DNA of 24,274 nt from Candidatus Pelagibacter sp. (GTDB taxonomy: Bacteria; Pseudomonadota; Alphaproteobacteria; Pelagibacterales; Pelagibacteraceae). Shown in pieces: positions 7,352 to 14,256 of the stretch. A program made the position numbers and the translations under genes. Location of the stretch: assembly GCA_028224115.1 (NCBI GenBank), contig JAOIVP010000011.1, positions 1-24,274 of the forward strand, read 5' to 3'. Every line of letters begins with the position of its first letter. The first letter of the stretch is position 1. Below the pieces are notes generated by a model. It made no database searches. It worked only from the letters and a program-made list of their open reading frames with translations, and was not told the DNA's origin.

Positions 7352-7458
7352 GATAATATTATTTATAATTTTTATTTATTAAATAAATCAATAATTACAG
7401 ATATTTAATATTTATACTTAATCTAATACATTAGTATATAGTAAATAATTTATTACTA

Positions 7459-8310
7459 TTAATTAACCTTACTTAGATAGTATTCTCTCCTAGATATATA
7501 TAGACCGCTTAATACTATAATGAAAAGACCCAGATAAGTCCAGTTATCAGGAAGCTCATGGAAGAAGTAATAGCTAATAATGATATTAGTAATAATCTCT
7601 GTATAGCCTAAAGGAGCTAATTTAGAAGCATCAGCATATTTGAGTGATAAGATGATAAAAAGATGCGCTACAGAGGCTATAAGGCCGATTATAGCCATCA
7701 TAATCCACTCATTTGGAGTTGGATTAATCCAAACAGAAGGCATAAATAAGCTGATTATTGCTAGCCCTACTACACCAGTAAATAAAAGCGTTAAAAGCGA
7801 ATTATCTGAAGTACTTAACTTTCGAGTTATTACTAAATAGAAGCCATAACAAATACCACAAGCAAGAGCCGCTAATGTAGCCAAATTAACGTCTATAAAG
7901 CCAGGTCTAATGACTATAAGTGTTCCTAAAAAGCCTACAAGTACAGCTGACCACCTTCTAATACCTACTTTTTCACCAAGAAAAAATGGGGATAAAGCGG
8001 TGCATGTTATTGGGGCAACAAATGCAAGTGTTAATGCTTTTGGTAGTGAAATAACTGATATTGAATAAAAAAAGCATAAAGTTGAAAAAGCAAGGATTAT
8101 TCCTCTAACAAGCTGAAGCTTTGGTCTTTTGCTCCAAACAAGGGTTTCTCTATAAAATAAAACCATCAAAGAAAGCGTGAAAACAACAGTGAAGAAATAT
8201 CTAGCCCAAGTTATTTGAAAAACATCCATTGTAAGACTTAGATGTTTAGCAATTGCATCCATTACTGGAACAATCATCCAAGCAGTAGCATTTAATATTA
8301 TTGCCTTCAT
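7459..8310 (-). CDS. DMT-superfamily (EamA) transporter
   Basis: A 283-residue polytopic inner-membrane protein with about ten hydrophobic helices arranged as two EamA repeats. The first repeat spans about residues 1-130 and the second about 140-275. The segment WARYFFTVVFTLSLMVLFY after helix 1 and the end-of-repeat GEKVGIRRWSAVLVGFLGTLIVIRPG are typical EamA features. Members export amino acids, nucleotides or other metabolites; substrate not determinable. The gene lies 16 bp downstream of the AEC carrier gene in the minus-strand unit containing hom. That context makes an amino-acid or organic-acid role possible but unproven. It is the last gene before the 563-bp gap. Confidence 0.87.
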   Translation of the reverse strand: MKAIILNATAWMIVPVMDAIAKHLSLTMDVFQITWARYFFTVVFTLSLMVLFYRETLVWSKRPKLQLVRGIILAFSTLCFFYSISVISLPKALTLAFVAPITCTALSPFFLGEKVGIRRWSAVLVGFLGTLIVIRPGFIDVNLATLAALACGICYGFYLVITRKLSTSDNSLLTLLFTGVVGLAIISLFMPSVWINPTPNEWIMMAIIGLIASVAHLFIILSLKYADASKLAPLGYTEIITNIIISYYFFHELPDNWTYLGLFIIVLSGLYISRREYYLSKVN

Positions 8311-8326
8311 TAAAGAAAGATACTGC

Positions 8327-9226
8327 TTAATAGAAGTATTTTAAAGCAAAGAATACGGTAATTGGAACAGTAATAAAAGACATGACTGTTGAAACTACAA
8401 TCATACTAGCAATACTATCGACAACTTTTTTAGAAGAATATAAAGATCCAACTAGATAAGTTAAAACAGCACTTGGCATTGAGCATTGTATCAATAATAC
8501 ACCTGCTGCAAATCCAGATAAATTGAAAATTTTTATAATGGCAAAACCGATAATTGGGCCAATAATAACTCTAGCAATTGAAGATACCAATGCAGACTTA
8601 AATGAAAATACTTTAAATCTAGTAAGTGCTATACCTAAAGACATTAAAATTAAAAAGATGGCAGCATAAGTTAACATCATCGTTGTATTAATTAAAAAAA
8701 CAGGCACCTCAATTTCATAATATAGAAATAAAACAGATATTATAATTGCATAAAAAGGTGGACTTTTAAAAAGTAAATTAAAATCTAATTTCTTACTCGC
8801 AAGAAAAACTCCTAAAGTAAAATGAAATAAAATTACCAAAGATGAAATAGTTGCAGCTATTCCAAGACCTTGAGTACCATAAGCAAATAAACAAAGTGGA
8901 AGGCCCATGTTGCCAGTATTAGGTAAAATAAAAGGAGGAAGTTCGGTAACTATATCTTTATTTAAAAATTTAAGAAATATAATACCAGTAATTGCAAACC
9001 CTAATATAGCTATTAAAGAATACCAAAAATATTCTGCAAATATATTAAAAGATATGCCGGTTGTTGTAACTGCATAAAAAACCATTGCAGGACTACCAAT
9101 ATTAGCAGCAAAGTTAGCAATAAATGTTGTATCTAATTTTGGATTTTTTTTACCTAAATAATATCCAATTCCTATAATAAAAAAAACTGGAAATAAAACT
9201 TCAAAGAGTTTTAGGTAGATATCCAT
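8327..9226 (-). CDS. AEC-family (auxin efflux carrier-type) transporter
   Basis: A 299-residue membrane protein with about ten helices in the 5+5 layout of the AEC/Mem_trans family. Family-like pieces are FFIIGIGYYLGKK near the N-terminus, LPPFILPNTGNMGLPLCLFAYG (about 95-117, the conserved NxGNxGLP turn in the broken helix), and QCSMPSAVLTYLVGSLYSS (about 245-263) in the second half. Bacterial members carry malonate, malate or other organic anions. Its ATG overlaps the stop of hom by 1 bp (TAATG), so it is probably translated from the hom mRNA. Substrate unknown. Confidence 0.88.
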   Translation of the reverse strand: MDIYLKLFEVLFPVFFIIGIGYYLGKKNPKLDTTFIANFAANIGSPAMVFYAVTTTGISFNIFAEYFWYSLIAILGFAITGIIFLKFLNKDIVTELPPFILPNTGNMGLPLCLFAYGTQGLGIAATISSLVILFHFTLGVFLASKKLDFNLLFKSPPFYAIIISVLFLYYEIEVPVFLINTTMMLTYAAIFLILMSLGIALTRFKVFSFKSALVSSIARVIIGPIIGFAIIKIFNLSGFAAGVLLIQCSMPSAVLTYLVGSLYSSKKVVDSIASMIVVSTVMSFITVPITVFFALKYFY

Positions 9227-10518
9227 TAATTGTACAATCTGATTAACACAGGTGTTTTAAAAATATTTTTGTTTTTCTTAAATATAGATAAGCAGTTATT
9301 ACAATTAAGTTCAGAAGTTTTATGAGTTATTATTACAATTGTAGCTTTATTATCTTTTTTATTGGGGGTTTGAATTAATCTTTTTACAGATATCCTATAT
9401 TTAGCTAATCGATTAGTAATTTGAGATAAAACCCCTGGTTTATCTTTAACTTCAAATCTTAAATATAAAGAATTTACATAATTATTTAAATTATATGGTT
9501 TTAAGGATTTTAATTTATTAACCGAAACACCCAAAGGTTTTTTAATATTACCTCTTAAAATAGACAATATATCAGACAACAATGCAGAAGATGTAGGACC
9601 TGGACCAGCCCCCTCTCCTTGTAAAATACTTTCACCAACAGGTTTTCCTTCAAGGATAACTGCATTCATAACACCAGAAACATTGCCAATATAAGAATTT
9701 TTACTAACAAGGCATGGATGTACCGTTTCAAACAAATGACCATTTTTTAATTCAGATATTCCTAGAAGTTTAATTCTTAAATCTAATTGGTTTGCAATTT
9801 TAATATCTTTAAGATCAATCTTCTCAATTCCTTCCATTAAGCATTTATCTTTAGAAATTTTACTATTAAATGCTAATGAAGATAAAATTCTTACTTTTGC
9901 AAATGCATCAAAACCATTTAAATCTAGTTTTGGATTTCCAGGTTCCGCATAACCAAGTTTTTGAGCTTTTTTCAAAACATCAGAAAAACTTTGGTTTGAA
10001 TTTTCCATTTCAGAAAGAATATAATTAGATGTACCGTTTAAGATTCCGTACACTTTCGAAATCTTGTTAGTAGCAAAACCTTCTTTGATAGATCTTAATA
10101 TTGGAATTCCACCTGCAACAGATGCTTCAAATTCAAGATTTACATCATTTTGTTCGGCGATTTTAGCTAGTTCATTTCCATGTTTTGAAATTAATGCTTT
10201 ATTTGGAGTAATTACATGGATCTTATTTTTTAACGCTGTTTCAACAACTTTTTTTGAGATCCCGTCTGATAAACCTATAGCTTCAACTAAAATATCAACT
10301 TTTTTTTTGTTAAAAATTTCTAAAGGATTTTTAAAAAATATTTTTTTATTAATTTTAAACTGTCTTTTTTTATTAATATTTCTTGCTGATATCGCTACGA
10401 TATTAATCTTCTTTCCAGTTTTAAGCTCAACATCTTTTTTTTTAGTATTTAATTCATTAAGTAAATAGGAACCTACTTGACCAAGACCTACTACAGCAAT
10501 ATTTATTGATTTATTCAT
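9226..10518 (-). CDS. hom: Homoserine dehydrogenase with C-terminal ACT domain
   Basis: Reduces aspartate-semialdehyde to homoserine with NAD(P)H, at the branch to threonine and methionine. The 430-residue length is normal for the monofunctional enzyme. The Rossmann loop VVGLGQVGSYLL is at residues 9-20, the substrate region FEASVAGGIPILRSIKEG at about 130-147, the GYAEPGNP segment at 189-196, and the catalytic pair Asp204 and Lys208 in LDLNGFDAFAK. A C-terminal ACT regulatory domain (about 350-430, beginning LRFEVKDKPGVLSQITNRL) suggests feedback control, usually by threonine. It is joined by 1-bp overlaps to the lipoprotein gene upstream and the AEC carrier downstream. The homoserine produced feeds MetY, encoded 2.4 kb away. 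Confidence 0.96.
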   Translation of the reverse strand: MNKSINIAVVGLGQVGSYLLNELNTKKKDVELKTGKKINIVAISARNINKKRQFKINKKIFFKNPLEIFNKKKVDILVEAIGLSDGISKKVVETALKNKIHVITPNKALISKHGNELAKIAEQNDVNLEFEASVAGGIPILRSIKEGFATNKISKVYGILNGTSNYILSEMENSNQSFSDVLKKAQKLGYAEPGNPKLDLNGFDAFAKVRILSSLAFNSKISKDKCLMEGIEKIDLKDIKIANQLDLRIKLLGISELKNGHLFETVHPCLVSKNSYIGNVSGVMNAVILEGKPVGESILQGEGAGPGPTSSALLSDILSILRGNIKKPLGVSVNKLKSLKPYNLNNYVNSLYLRFEVKDKPGVLSQITNRLAKYRISVKRLIQTPNKKDNKATIVIITHKTSELNCNNCLSIFKKNKNIFKTPVLIRLYN

Positions 10519-10742
10519 TAGTTTATATCTGGATATTTACTTTTTTTTGTATAGTCATCTATATAAATCTCATACTCTTCAAATGTCATACTTGTTATAT
10601 CTTCTGACTTTTTGATTGCTTTAGGTAATTTTTTTTGATCTTCACTTATTTTAACTACATCTTCTGTCCAATATTTAGAATCTTTGTTTAATGAACAATT
10701 ATTCAACAACAAAATTATTAAAAAAATAAAGAAAAATTTCAT
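10518..10742 (-). CDS. Small lipoprotein of unknown function
   Basis: A 74-residue protein with a lipoprotein signal peptide: MKFFFIFLIILLLNNC with the likely lipidated Cys16. The lipobox LNNC is imperfect but of the kind seen in A/T-rich marine bacteria. Ser17 at +2 would favour outer-membrane sorting. The mature 58-residue part is charged and ends in EEYEIYIDDYTKKSKYPDIN. No domain is recognised. It is tied by 1-bp TAATG overlaps to argC upstream and to hom downstream, so it is clearly expressed with them even though no metabolic link is apparent. Confidence 0.72.
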   Translation of the reverse strand: MKFFFIFLIILLLNNCSLNKDSKYWTEDVVKISEDQKKLPKAIKKSEDITSMTFEEYEIYIDDYTKKSKYPDIN

Positions 10743-11761
10743 TATAAAGCTGTTTTAATAGGGAAATTAAATTTCATATTTAAGTTTTGTACCGCTTGAC
10801 CAGCCCCTCCCTTGACCAAGTTGTCTATAGCTGAGATTATTATAATCTTATTTTTATATTTAGACTTACATACAGAAATGAAGCAATTGTTTGAGTTAAT
10901 TACATCGTTTGTACTTAATAAACTATTTGCTTTTAAAATTTTTACAAAATCATCTTTCTTATAAAAATCTGTTAATGTCTTAATTATTTTTGACTGAGTA
11001 GCACCTTTTTCTAAATCTATATAAATAGTACTTAAAATACCTCTAAACATTGGAGTTAAATGAGGTGTAAAATTAAAACTTAATTTCTTTTTAGTAAATT
11101 TTTTTAACATTTGATCAATCTCTGAATTATGTCGATGAAAACCAACACCATAAGCGCTTAAAGATTCATATAGGTTTTTATCTTTATATTTTTTATGAAC
11201 ACCTCTACCAGCTCCTGAATAGCCAGATTTAGAATCTATTATTATATTGTTAACTTTAACTAAGTTTTTTTTAAAAAGAGGAATTAATGGTAAAAGTATT
11301 GAAGTTGGATAACAACCAGGACAAGATATGATCTGGTATTTAGCTATGTCTTTTCCGTTAACTTCTGGAAGACAGTATAGACTTTTTTTAATTAAATTTT
11401 CTGCTCTGTGTTTTTGTTTGTACCATTTTAAATATTCTGATCCTTTTTCTAATCTAAAATCAGCCGCTAAATCAATTAAAGTGATATTTTTTGTTAAATG
11501 TTTTGAAATGTCTTGTGCTTCTCCATTAGGTAAAGCTGTAAAAACTACATCAACATCTTTTAAAAGTTTTTTATTATATTTAATTATTTTTGGTAATTTT
11601 TTTCCAGAAAGAGATTTGTCATAACTAGAAATATTTTTTCCTACAGAACTATTTCCGCATAGAAATCTTATGTTTATAAATTTGTGTTTGATTAATATTT
11701 TAATTAATTGAACACCAATATATCCAGTCGATCCAGCAACTAATGCATTAAGCTTAGGCAT
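10742..11761 (-). CDS. argC: N-acetyl-gamma-glutamyl-phosphate reductase
   Basis: Third step of arginine synthesis: NADPH-dependent reduction of N-acetylglutamyl phosphate to the semialdehyde. The 339 residues fit the long (type 1) family. ALVAGSTGYIGVQLIKIL (6-23) is the NADP-binding loop, ALPNGEAQ (76-83) and DLAADFRL (97-104) are family signatures, and the active-site Cys150 lies in CPGCYPT (147-153). The GYSGAGRG segment near residue 180 and the PHLTPMFRGIL segment near 235 are also conserved. It sits 33 bp after rpsI on the same strand and heads the overlapping argC-lipoprotein-hom-AEC series. Confidence 0.95.
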   Translation of the reverse strand: MPKLNALVAGSTGYIGVQLIKILIKHKFINIRFLCGNSSVGKNISSYDKSLSGKKLPKIIKYNKKLLKDVDVVFTALPNGEAQDISKHLTKNITLIDLAADFRLEKGSEYLKWYKQKHRAENLIKKSLYCLPEVNGKDIAKYQIISCPGCYPTSILLPLIPLFKKNLVKVNNIIIDSKSGYSGAGRGVHKKYKDKNLYESLSAYGVGFHRHNSEIDQMLKKFTKKKLSFNFTPHLTPMFRGILSTIYIDLEKGATQSKIIKTLTDFYKKDDFVKILKANSLLSTNDVINSNNCFISVCKSKYKNKIIIISAIDNLVKGGAGQAVQNLNMKFNFPIKTAL

Positions 11762-11794
11762 AAATTATTATAGCAGTTTAAAATTAAAAAAGAA

Positions 11795-12232
11795 TTATCT
11801 TTTAGAAAATTGAAAGCTTCTTCTAGCTTTTCTTCTACCAGGTTTTTTTCTCTCAACAGCTCTAGAGTCTCTGGTTGTAAGTTTTTCAGTTTTTAATGTA
11901 GATTTTAAATTTTCATCAAACATAACTAAAGCTTTAGAAATACCGTGAACTAAAGCACCAGCTTGGCCAGTAGGTCCTCCTCCACTAACGCTACATCTAA
12001 CATCGTAGTCTGTAGATTGATTAATAATATCAAAAGGTCTTGTTATTTGCAGGTGATGAAATTCACTAGAAAAATATTCGTTAAATAATTTTCCATTAAC
12101 ATAAATTTTACCTGAACCTTTTTTTAACCAAACTTTTGCAATAGAAGTTTTTCTTCTGCCAGTAGCATATTTGCTATCTTTAAAATCTAATTTTAATTTT
12201 GGTGTTTTTGATGTTGTTTGAGCAGTTTCCAT
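11795..12232 (-). CDS. rpsI: 30S ribosomal protein S9
   Basis: A 145-residue S9 with a short lysine-rich N-terminal extension (about 15 residues) before the conserved core YATGRRKTSIAKVWLKKGSGKIYVNG. The glycine-rich SGGGPTGQAGALVHGISKAL and the basic C-terminal tail ending KKPGRRKARRSFQFSKR, which reaches the P-site tRNA in the 30S subunit, are both present. It lies 1 bp downstream of rplM, the near-universal L13-S9 gene pair. Confidence 0.98.
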   Translation of the reverse strand: METAQTTSKTPKLKLDFKDSKYATGRRKTSIAKVWLKKGSGKIYVNGKLFNEYFSSEFHHLQITRPFDIINQSTDYDVRCSVSGGGPTGQAGALVHGISKALVMFDENLKSTLKTEKLTTRDSRAVERKKPGRRKARRSFQFSKR

Positions 12233-12233
12233 A

Positions 12234-12692
12234 TTAATTTCTAACTAAGTTTTTACTGTTTAATTTACCCAACTCAATCACTTGAGGATTTTGTGCTGTA
12301 TGTGGATGGTCACTTCCAGCATAAATTTTTAATTTTGTTAATTGTTTTCTACCTAAAACTCCACCTGGTAACATTCTTTTAACAGCAAGTTTTAAAGTTT
12401 CACCAGGTTTTTTTTCTTGTAATTTTTCAGGTGTAGTTTCTTTTATTCCACCAGGGTGACCAGTGTGTCTATAATAAATTTTGTCTTGAAATTTTTTTCC
12501 AGTAAATTTTGCTTGCTCAATATTCTTAACTACAACGAAGTCACCATGATCCATATGAGGTGTGTAAGTAGTTTTATTTTTTCCTCTAATAATTTTTGAA
12601 ATTACAGTTGCCAGTCTACCAACTACAGCATTAGTAGCATCAATTTCATACCATGATGATGTAACTTGGTCTTTTTTAATGAATTTTGTCAT
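12234..12692 (-). CDS. rplM: 50S ribosomal protein L13
   Basis: A 152-residue L13. Conserved features are WYEIDATNAVVGRLATVIS at residues 14-32, the YTPHMDHGDFVVVKN segment, YYRHTGHPGGIKE and the MLPGGVLGRKQLTKLKIYAGSDHPH stretch near residues 107-131. It is the first gene of the rplM-rpsI unit. A good promoter ends only about 10 bp before its ATG, so the mRNA leader should be extremely short and no Shine-Dalgarno site is visible. Confidence 0.98.
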   Translation of the reverse strand: MTKFIKKDQVTSSWYEIDATNAVVGRLATVISKIIRGKNKTTYTPHMDHGDFVVVKNIEQAKFTGKKFQDKIYYRHTGHPGGIKETTPEKLQEKKPGETLKLAVKRMLPGGVLGRKQLTKLKIYAGSDHPHTAQNPQVIELGKLNSKNLVRN

Positions 12693-12702
12693 TGTGCCAG
12701 GA

Positions 12703-12730
12703 TTAATACTATTATTAATTTCAAAGTCAA
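12703..12730 (-). promoter_or_regulatory. Probable sigma70-type promoter for rplM-rpsI
   Basis: Read on the minus strand: -35 TTGACT (12725-12730), 16-bp spacer, -10 TATTAA (12703-12708). The -35 box differs from consensus at one base. The rplM ATG (12692-12690) is only 10 bp below the -10 box, giving an almost leaderless transcript. Confidence 0.55.
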
Positions 12731-12775
12731 TTTGATATTTGGCTTGTAATATAAGGTTTATCTGATAAAAAGATA

Positions 12776-12819
12776 ATGCCGATTTGATCCTATTGCGGGC
12801 ATAAAACTGCTAAAAAGGA
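12776..12819 (+). promoter_or_regulatory. SAM-II riboswitch (metY leader, first aptamer)
   Basis: The segment closely follows the SAM-II aptamer known from marine metagenomic met genes. A P1 stem ATGCC (12776-12780) pairs with GGCAT (12798-12802). The SAM-binding loop GATTTGAT follows the 5' strand, then a CCTATTGC block, and the conserved tail CTGCTAAAAAGGA (12807-12819) folds back as the H-type pseudoknot, for example TCCT (12788-12791) with AGGA (12816-12819). SAM binding in this class represses the downstream gene. No intrinsic terminator is obvious between this element and the next aptamer, so how it acts here is not clear. Confidence 0.9.
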
Positions 12820-12836
12820 ATTTTCACAAAATATCG

Positions 12837-12893
12837 GTAGGCATTTGAACTGTATTGTGCGCCTTACATTAAGTTAAAGCACTAAAAAAGGAG
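12837..12893 (+). promoter_or_regulatory. SAM-V riboswitch covering the metY ribosome-binding site
   Basis: A second SAM aptamer follows 17 bp after the first. P1 is GTAGGC (12837-12842) with GCCTTAC (12861-12867, one bulged base). The loop ATTTGAACTGTATTGTGC resembles SAM-II in its ATTTGA and TATTG parts. The pseudoknot GTGC (12857-12860) pairs exactly with GCAC (12879-12882). The tail CACTAAAAAAGGAG (12880-12893) carries the AAGGAG Shine-Dalgarno sequence 5 bp before the metY ATG, one of the few strong ribosome sites in the window. SAM binding would lock the pseudoknot and hide this site, blocking translation. SAM-V, and its tandem placement after SAM-II, are established for marine alphaproteobacteria. 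Confidence 0.88.
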
Positions 12894-12898
12894 TAATA

Positions 12899-14227
12899 AT
12901 GACTACAAAAAGAAATAATCCAGAAACCATCGCAATTCATGGTGGTGATTATAGAAGTGATCCATCAACGAATGCTGTGGCTGTTCCAATTTATAGAACA
13001 ACCTCTTATCAATTTGACAGTACTGAGCATGCCGCAAATCTGTTTGCGTTAAAAGAGTTTGGTAACATTTATACAAGAATCATGAATCCAACCAATGATG
13101 TTCTTGAAAAAAGGGTTGCCGCACTTGATGGTGGTTTAGCTTGTTTGACAGTTTCATCTGGTCAAACAGCCTCTACTTTTGCAATACTAAATGTAGCACA
13201 AGCTGGTGACAACATTGTAAGTTCAACTGATCTTTATGGTGGAACAGTATCTTTGTTCACACATACATTAAGTAAACTTGGTATTGAAGTTAGATATGCC
13301 GACCCTTCTGATCCAAAAAACTTTGAAAAAGTAATAGATGAAAAAACAAGAGCTTTTTATGGTGAAACTTTACCAAATCCATATTTGAGAGTTTTTCCAA
13401 TCAAAGAAGTGGCAGATATTGGTAAAAAATACAATATACCATTAATTGTTGATAACACAGCAGCACCTGTAATTTGCAAACCACTTGAACATGGAGCAGC
13501 TGTGGTTGTTTATTCACTTACAAAATATATAGCTGGACATGGAACAGTTGTTGGTGGAGCATTAGTTGATGGTGGTAATTTTGATTGGACAGCAGATCCA
13601 AAAAGACAACCACTATTTAATGAACCAGATGCAAGTTATGGCGGTGTAGTTTGGGGAAAAGCAGTACCTGAATTAACAGGTGCAAATGTTTCATTTGCAG
13701 TAAGAGCTAGAGTGACTTTATTAAGAGATCTAGGATCTGCTTTATCGCCTGATAATGCTTTTGGTGTAATTCAAGGGTTAGAAACTGTTGCTTTAAGAAT
13801 GAAACAACATTGTGAAAATGCTGCAAAAGTTGTTGATTATCTTAAAAAGCATAAAGCTATATCTAAAGTAATCTATGCAACTGAACATAATGAAGAAATT
13901 TCTAGTAGAGCCAAGAAATATCTTAAAAATGGAAATGGTGCATTAGTTGGTATTGAATTAGCAGGTGGTATAGAGGCTGGTAAAAAATTTATAGAATCTC
14001 TAAAAATGTTTTACCATGTAGCCAATATTGGTGATGCAAGAAGTTTAGCAATTCATCCAGCAACCACTACTCATAGTCAATTAACAGAAGATGAGTTAGC
14101 TAAAGCTGGAGTTACACCTGGTTATGTTAGATTATGTATCGGGTTAGAACACATTGATGATATTATTGATGACTTAGATCAAGCTTTAGACAAATCCTCA
14201 AAAGGCAATTTAAAAGCTGTTAGTTAA
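12899..14227 (+). CDS. metY: O-acetylhomoserine sulfhydrylase (MetY type, PLP enzyme)
   Basis: Makes homocysteine from O-acetylhomoserine and sulfide, the direct-sulfhydrylation route to methionine. The 442 residues belong to the Cys/Met-metabolism PLP family and match the longer MetY branch (about 425-445) rather than the approximately 390-residue MetB/MetC branch. PLP-site features are SSGQTASTFAIL (86-97) for phosphate binding, DNTAAP near 185-190, and the Schiff-base Lys209 in SLTKYIAGHG. The MetY-type insertion with PLFNEPDASYGGVVW is present. Translation starts at the ATG 5 bp after AAGGAG and is under the two SAM riboswitches. It is transcribed away from rplM and convergently with ctaA. 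Confidence 0.95.
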   Translation: MTTKRNNPETIAIHGGDYRSDPSTNAVAVPIYRTTSYQFDSTEHAANLFALKEFGNIYTRIMNPTNDVLEKRVAALDGGLACLTVSSGQTASTFAILNVAQAGDNIVSSTDLYGGTVSLFTHTLSKLGIEVRYADPSDPKNFEKVIDEKTRAFYGETLPNPYLRVFPIKEVADIGKKYNIPLIVDNTAAPVICKPLEHGAAVVVYSLTKYIAGHGTVVGGALVDGGNFDWTADPKRQPLFNEPDASYGGVVWGKAVPELTGANVSFAVRARVTLLRDLGSALSPDNAFGVIQGLETVALRMKQHCENAAKVVDYLKKHKAISKVIYATEHNEEISSRAKKYLKNGNGALVGIELAGGIEAGKKFIESLKMFYHVANIGDARSLAIHPATTTHSQLTEDELAKAGVTPGYVRLCIGLEHIDDIIDDLDQALDKSSKGNLKAVS

Positions 14228-14256
14228 TCAGAGTCTATAATGTCAACAAATAGAAA

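Larger units (their letters stand above)
6896..7458. other. 563-bp gap without a gene
   Basis: This is by far the longest gap in an otherwise tightly packed window. I found no coding frame with protein-like composition on either strand, only runs of a few codons, and no tRNA-like structure. The first half (about 6950-7150) is visibly less A/T-rich and contains several short similar pieces (for example two CTCTAT contexts near 7030 and 7070, and CCTTC near 6987 and 7142). The second half (7150-7458) is extremely A/T-rich. Two hairpins are listed separately. It may hold terminators, a small RNA or the decayed remains of a gene, but none is demonstrated. Confidence 0.6.

Noticed and set aside
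626..7458. A duplicate of the tRNA-Glu 3' end marking the far attachment site of an island
   Set aside because: I looked for copies of the T-arm/acceptor sequence (TTCGATTCCCCC, AGGGACC) downstream and found only unrelated fragments. The integrase is also about 4 kb from the tRNA, so tRNA-site integration is not claimed.
7451..7468. Second recombinase site similar to the left arm at 5585
   Set aside because: The ten shared bases (TATTACTATT) are almost all A/T, and no matching right arm with correct spacing follows. Chance identity is likely in DNA this A/T-rich; it is only mentioned within the gap finding.
10064..10468. Open frame antisense to hom
   Set aside because: It lies entirely within the well-supported hom gene, has no recognisable domain and a composition reflecting the opposite strand.
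11328..11624. Open frame antisense to argC
   Set aside because: Covers conserved argC codons including those near the active-site region; no domain seen. Similar antisense frames at 7640-7840, 15799-16017, 16148-16429 and 16650-16883 were dropped for the same reason.
12731..12775. metY promoter
   Set aside because: Several boxes are possible (TTGATA at 12732, TTGGCT at 12739, CTGATA/GATAAA near 12762-12769), but none has good spacing to a convincing -10, so no position is assigned.
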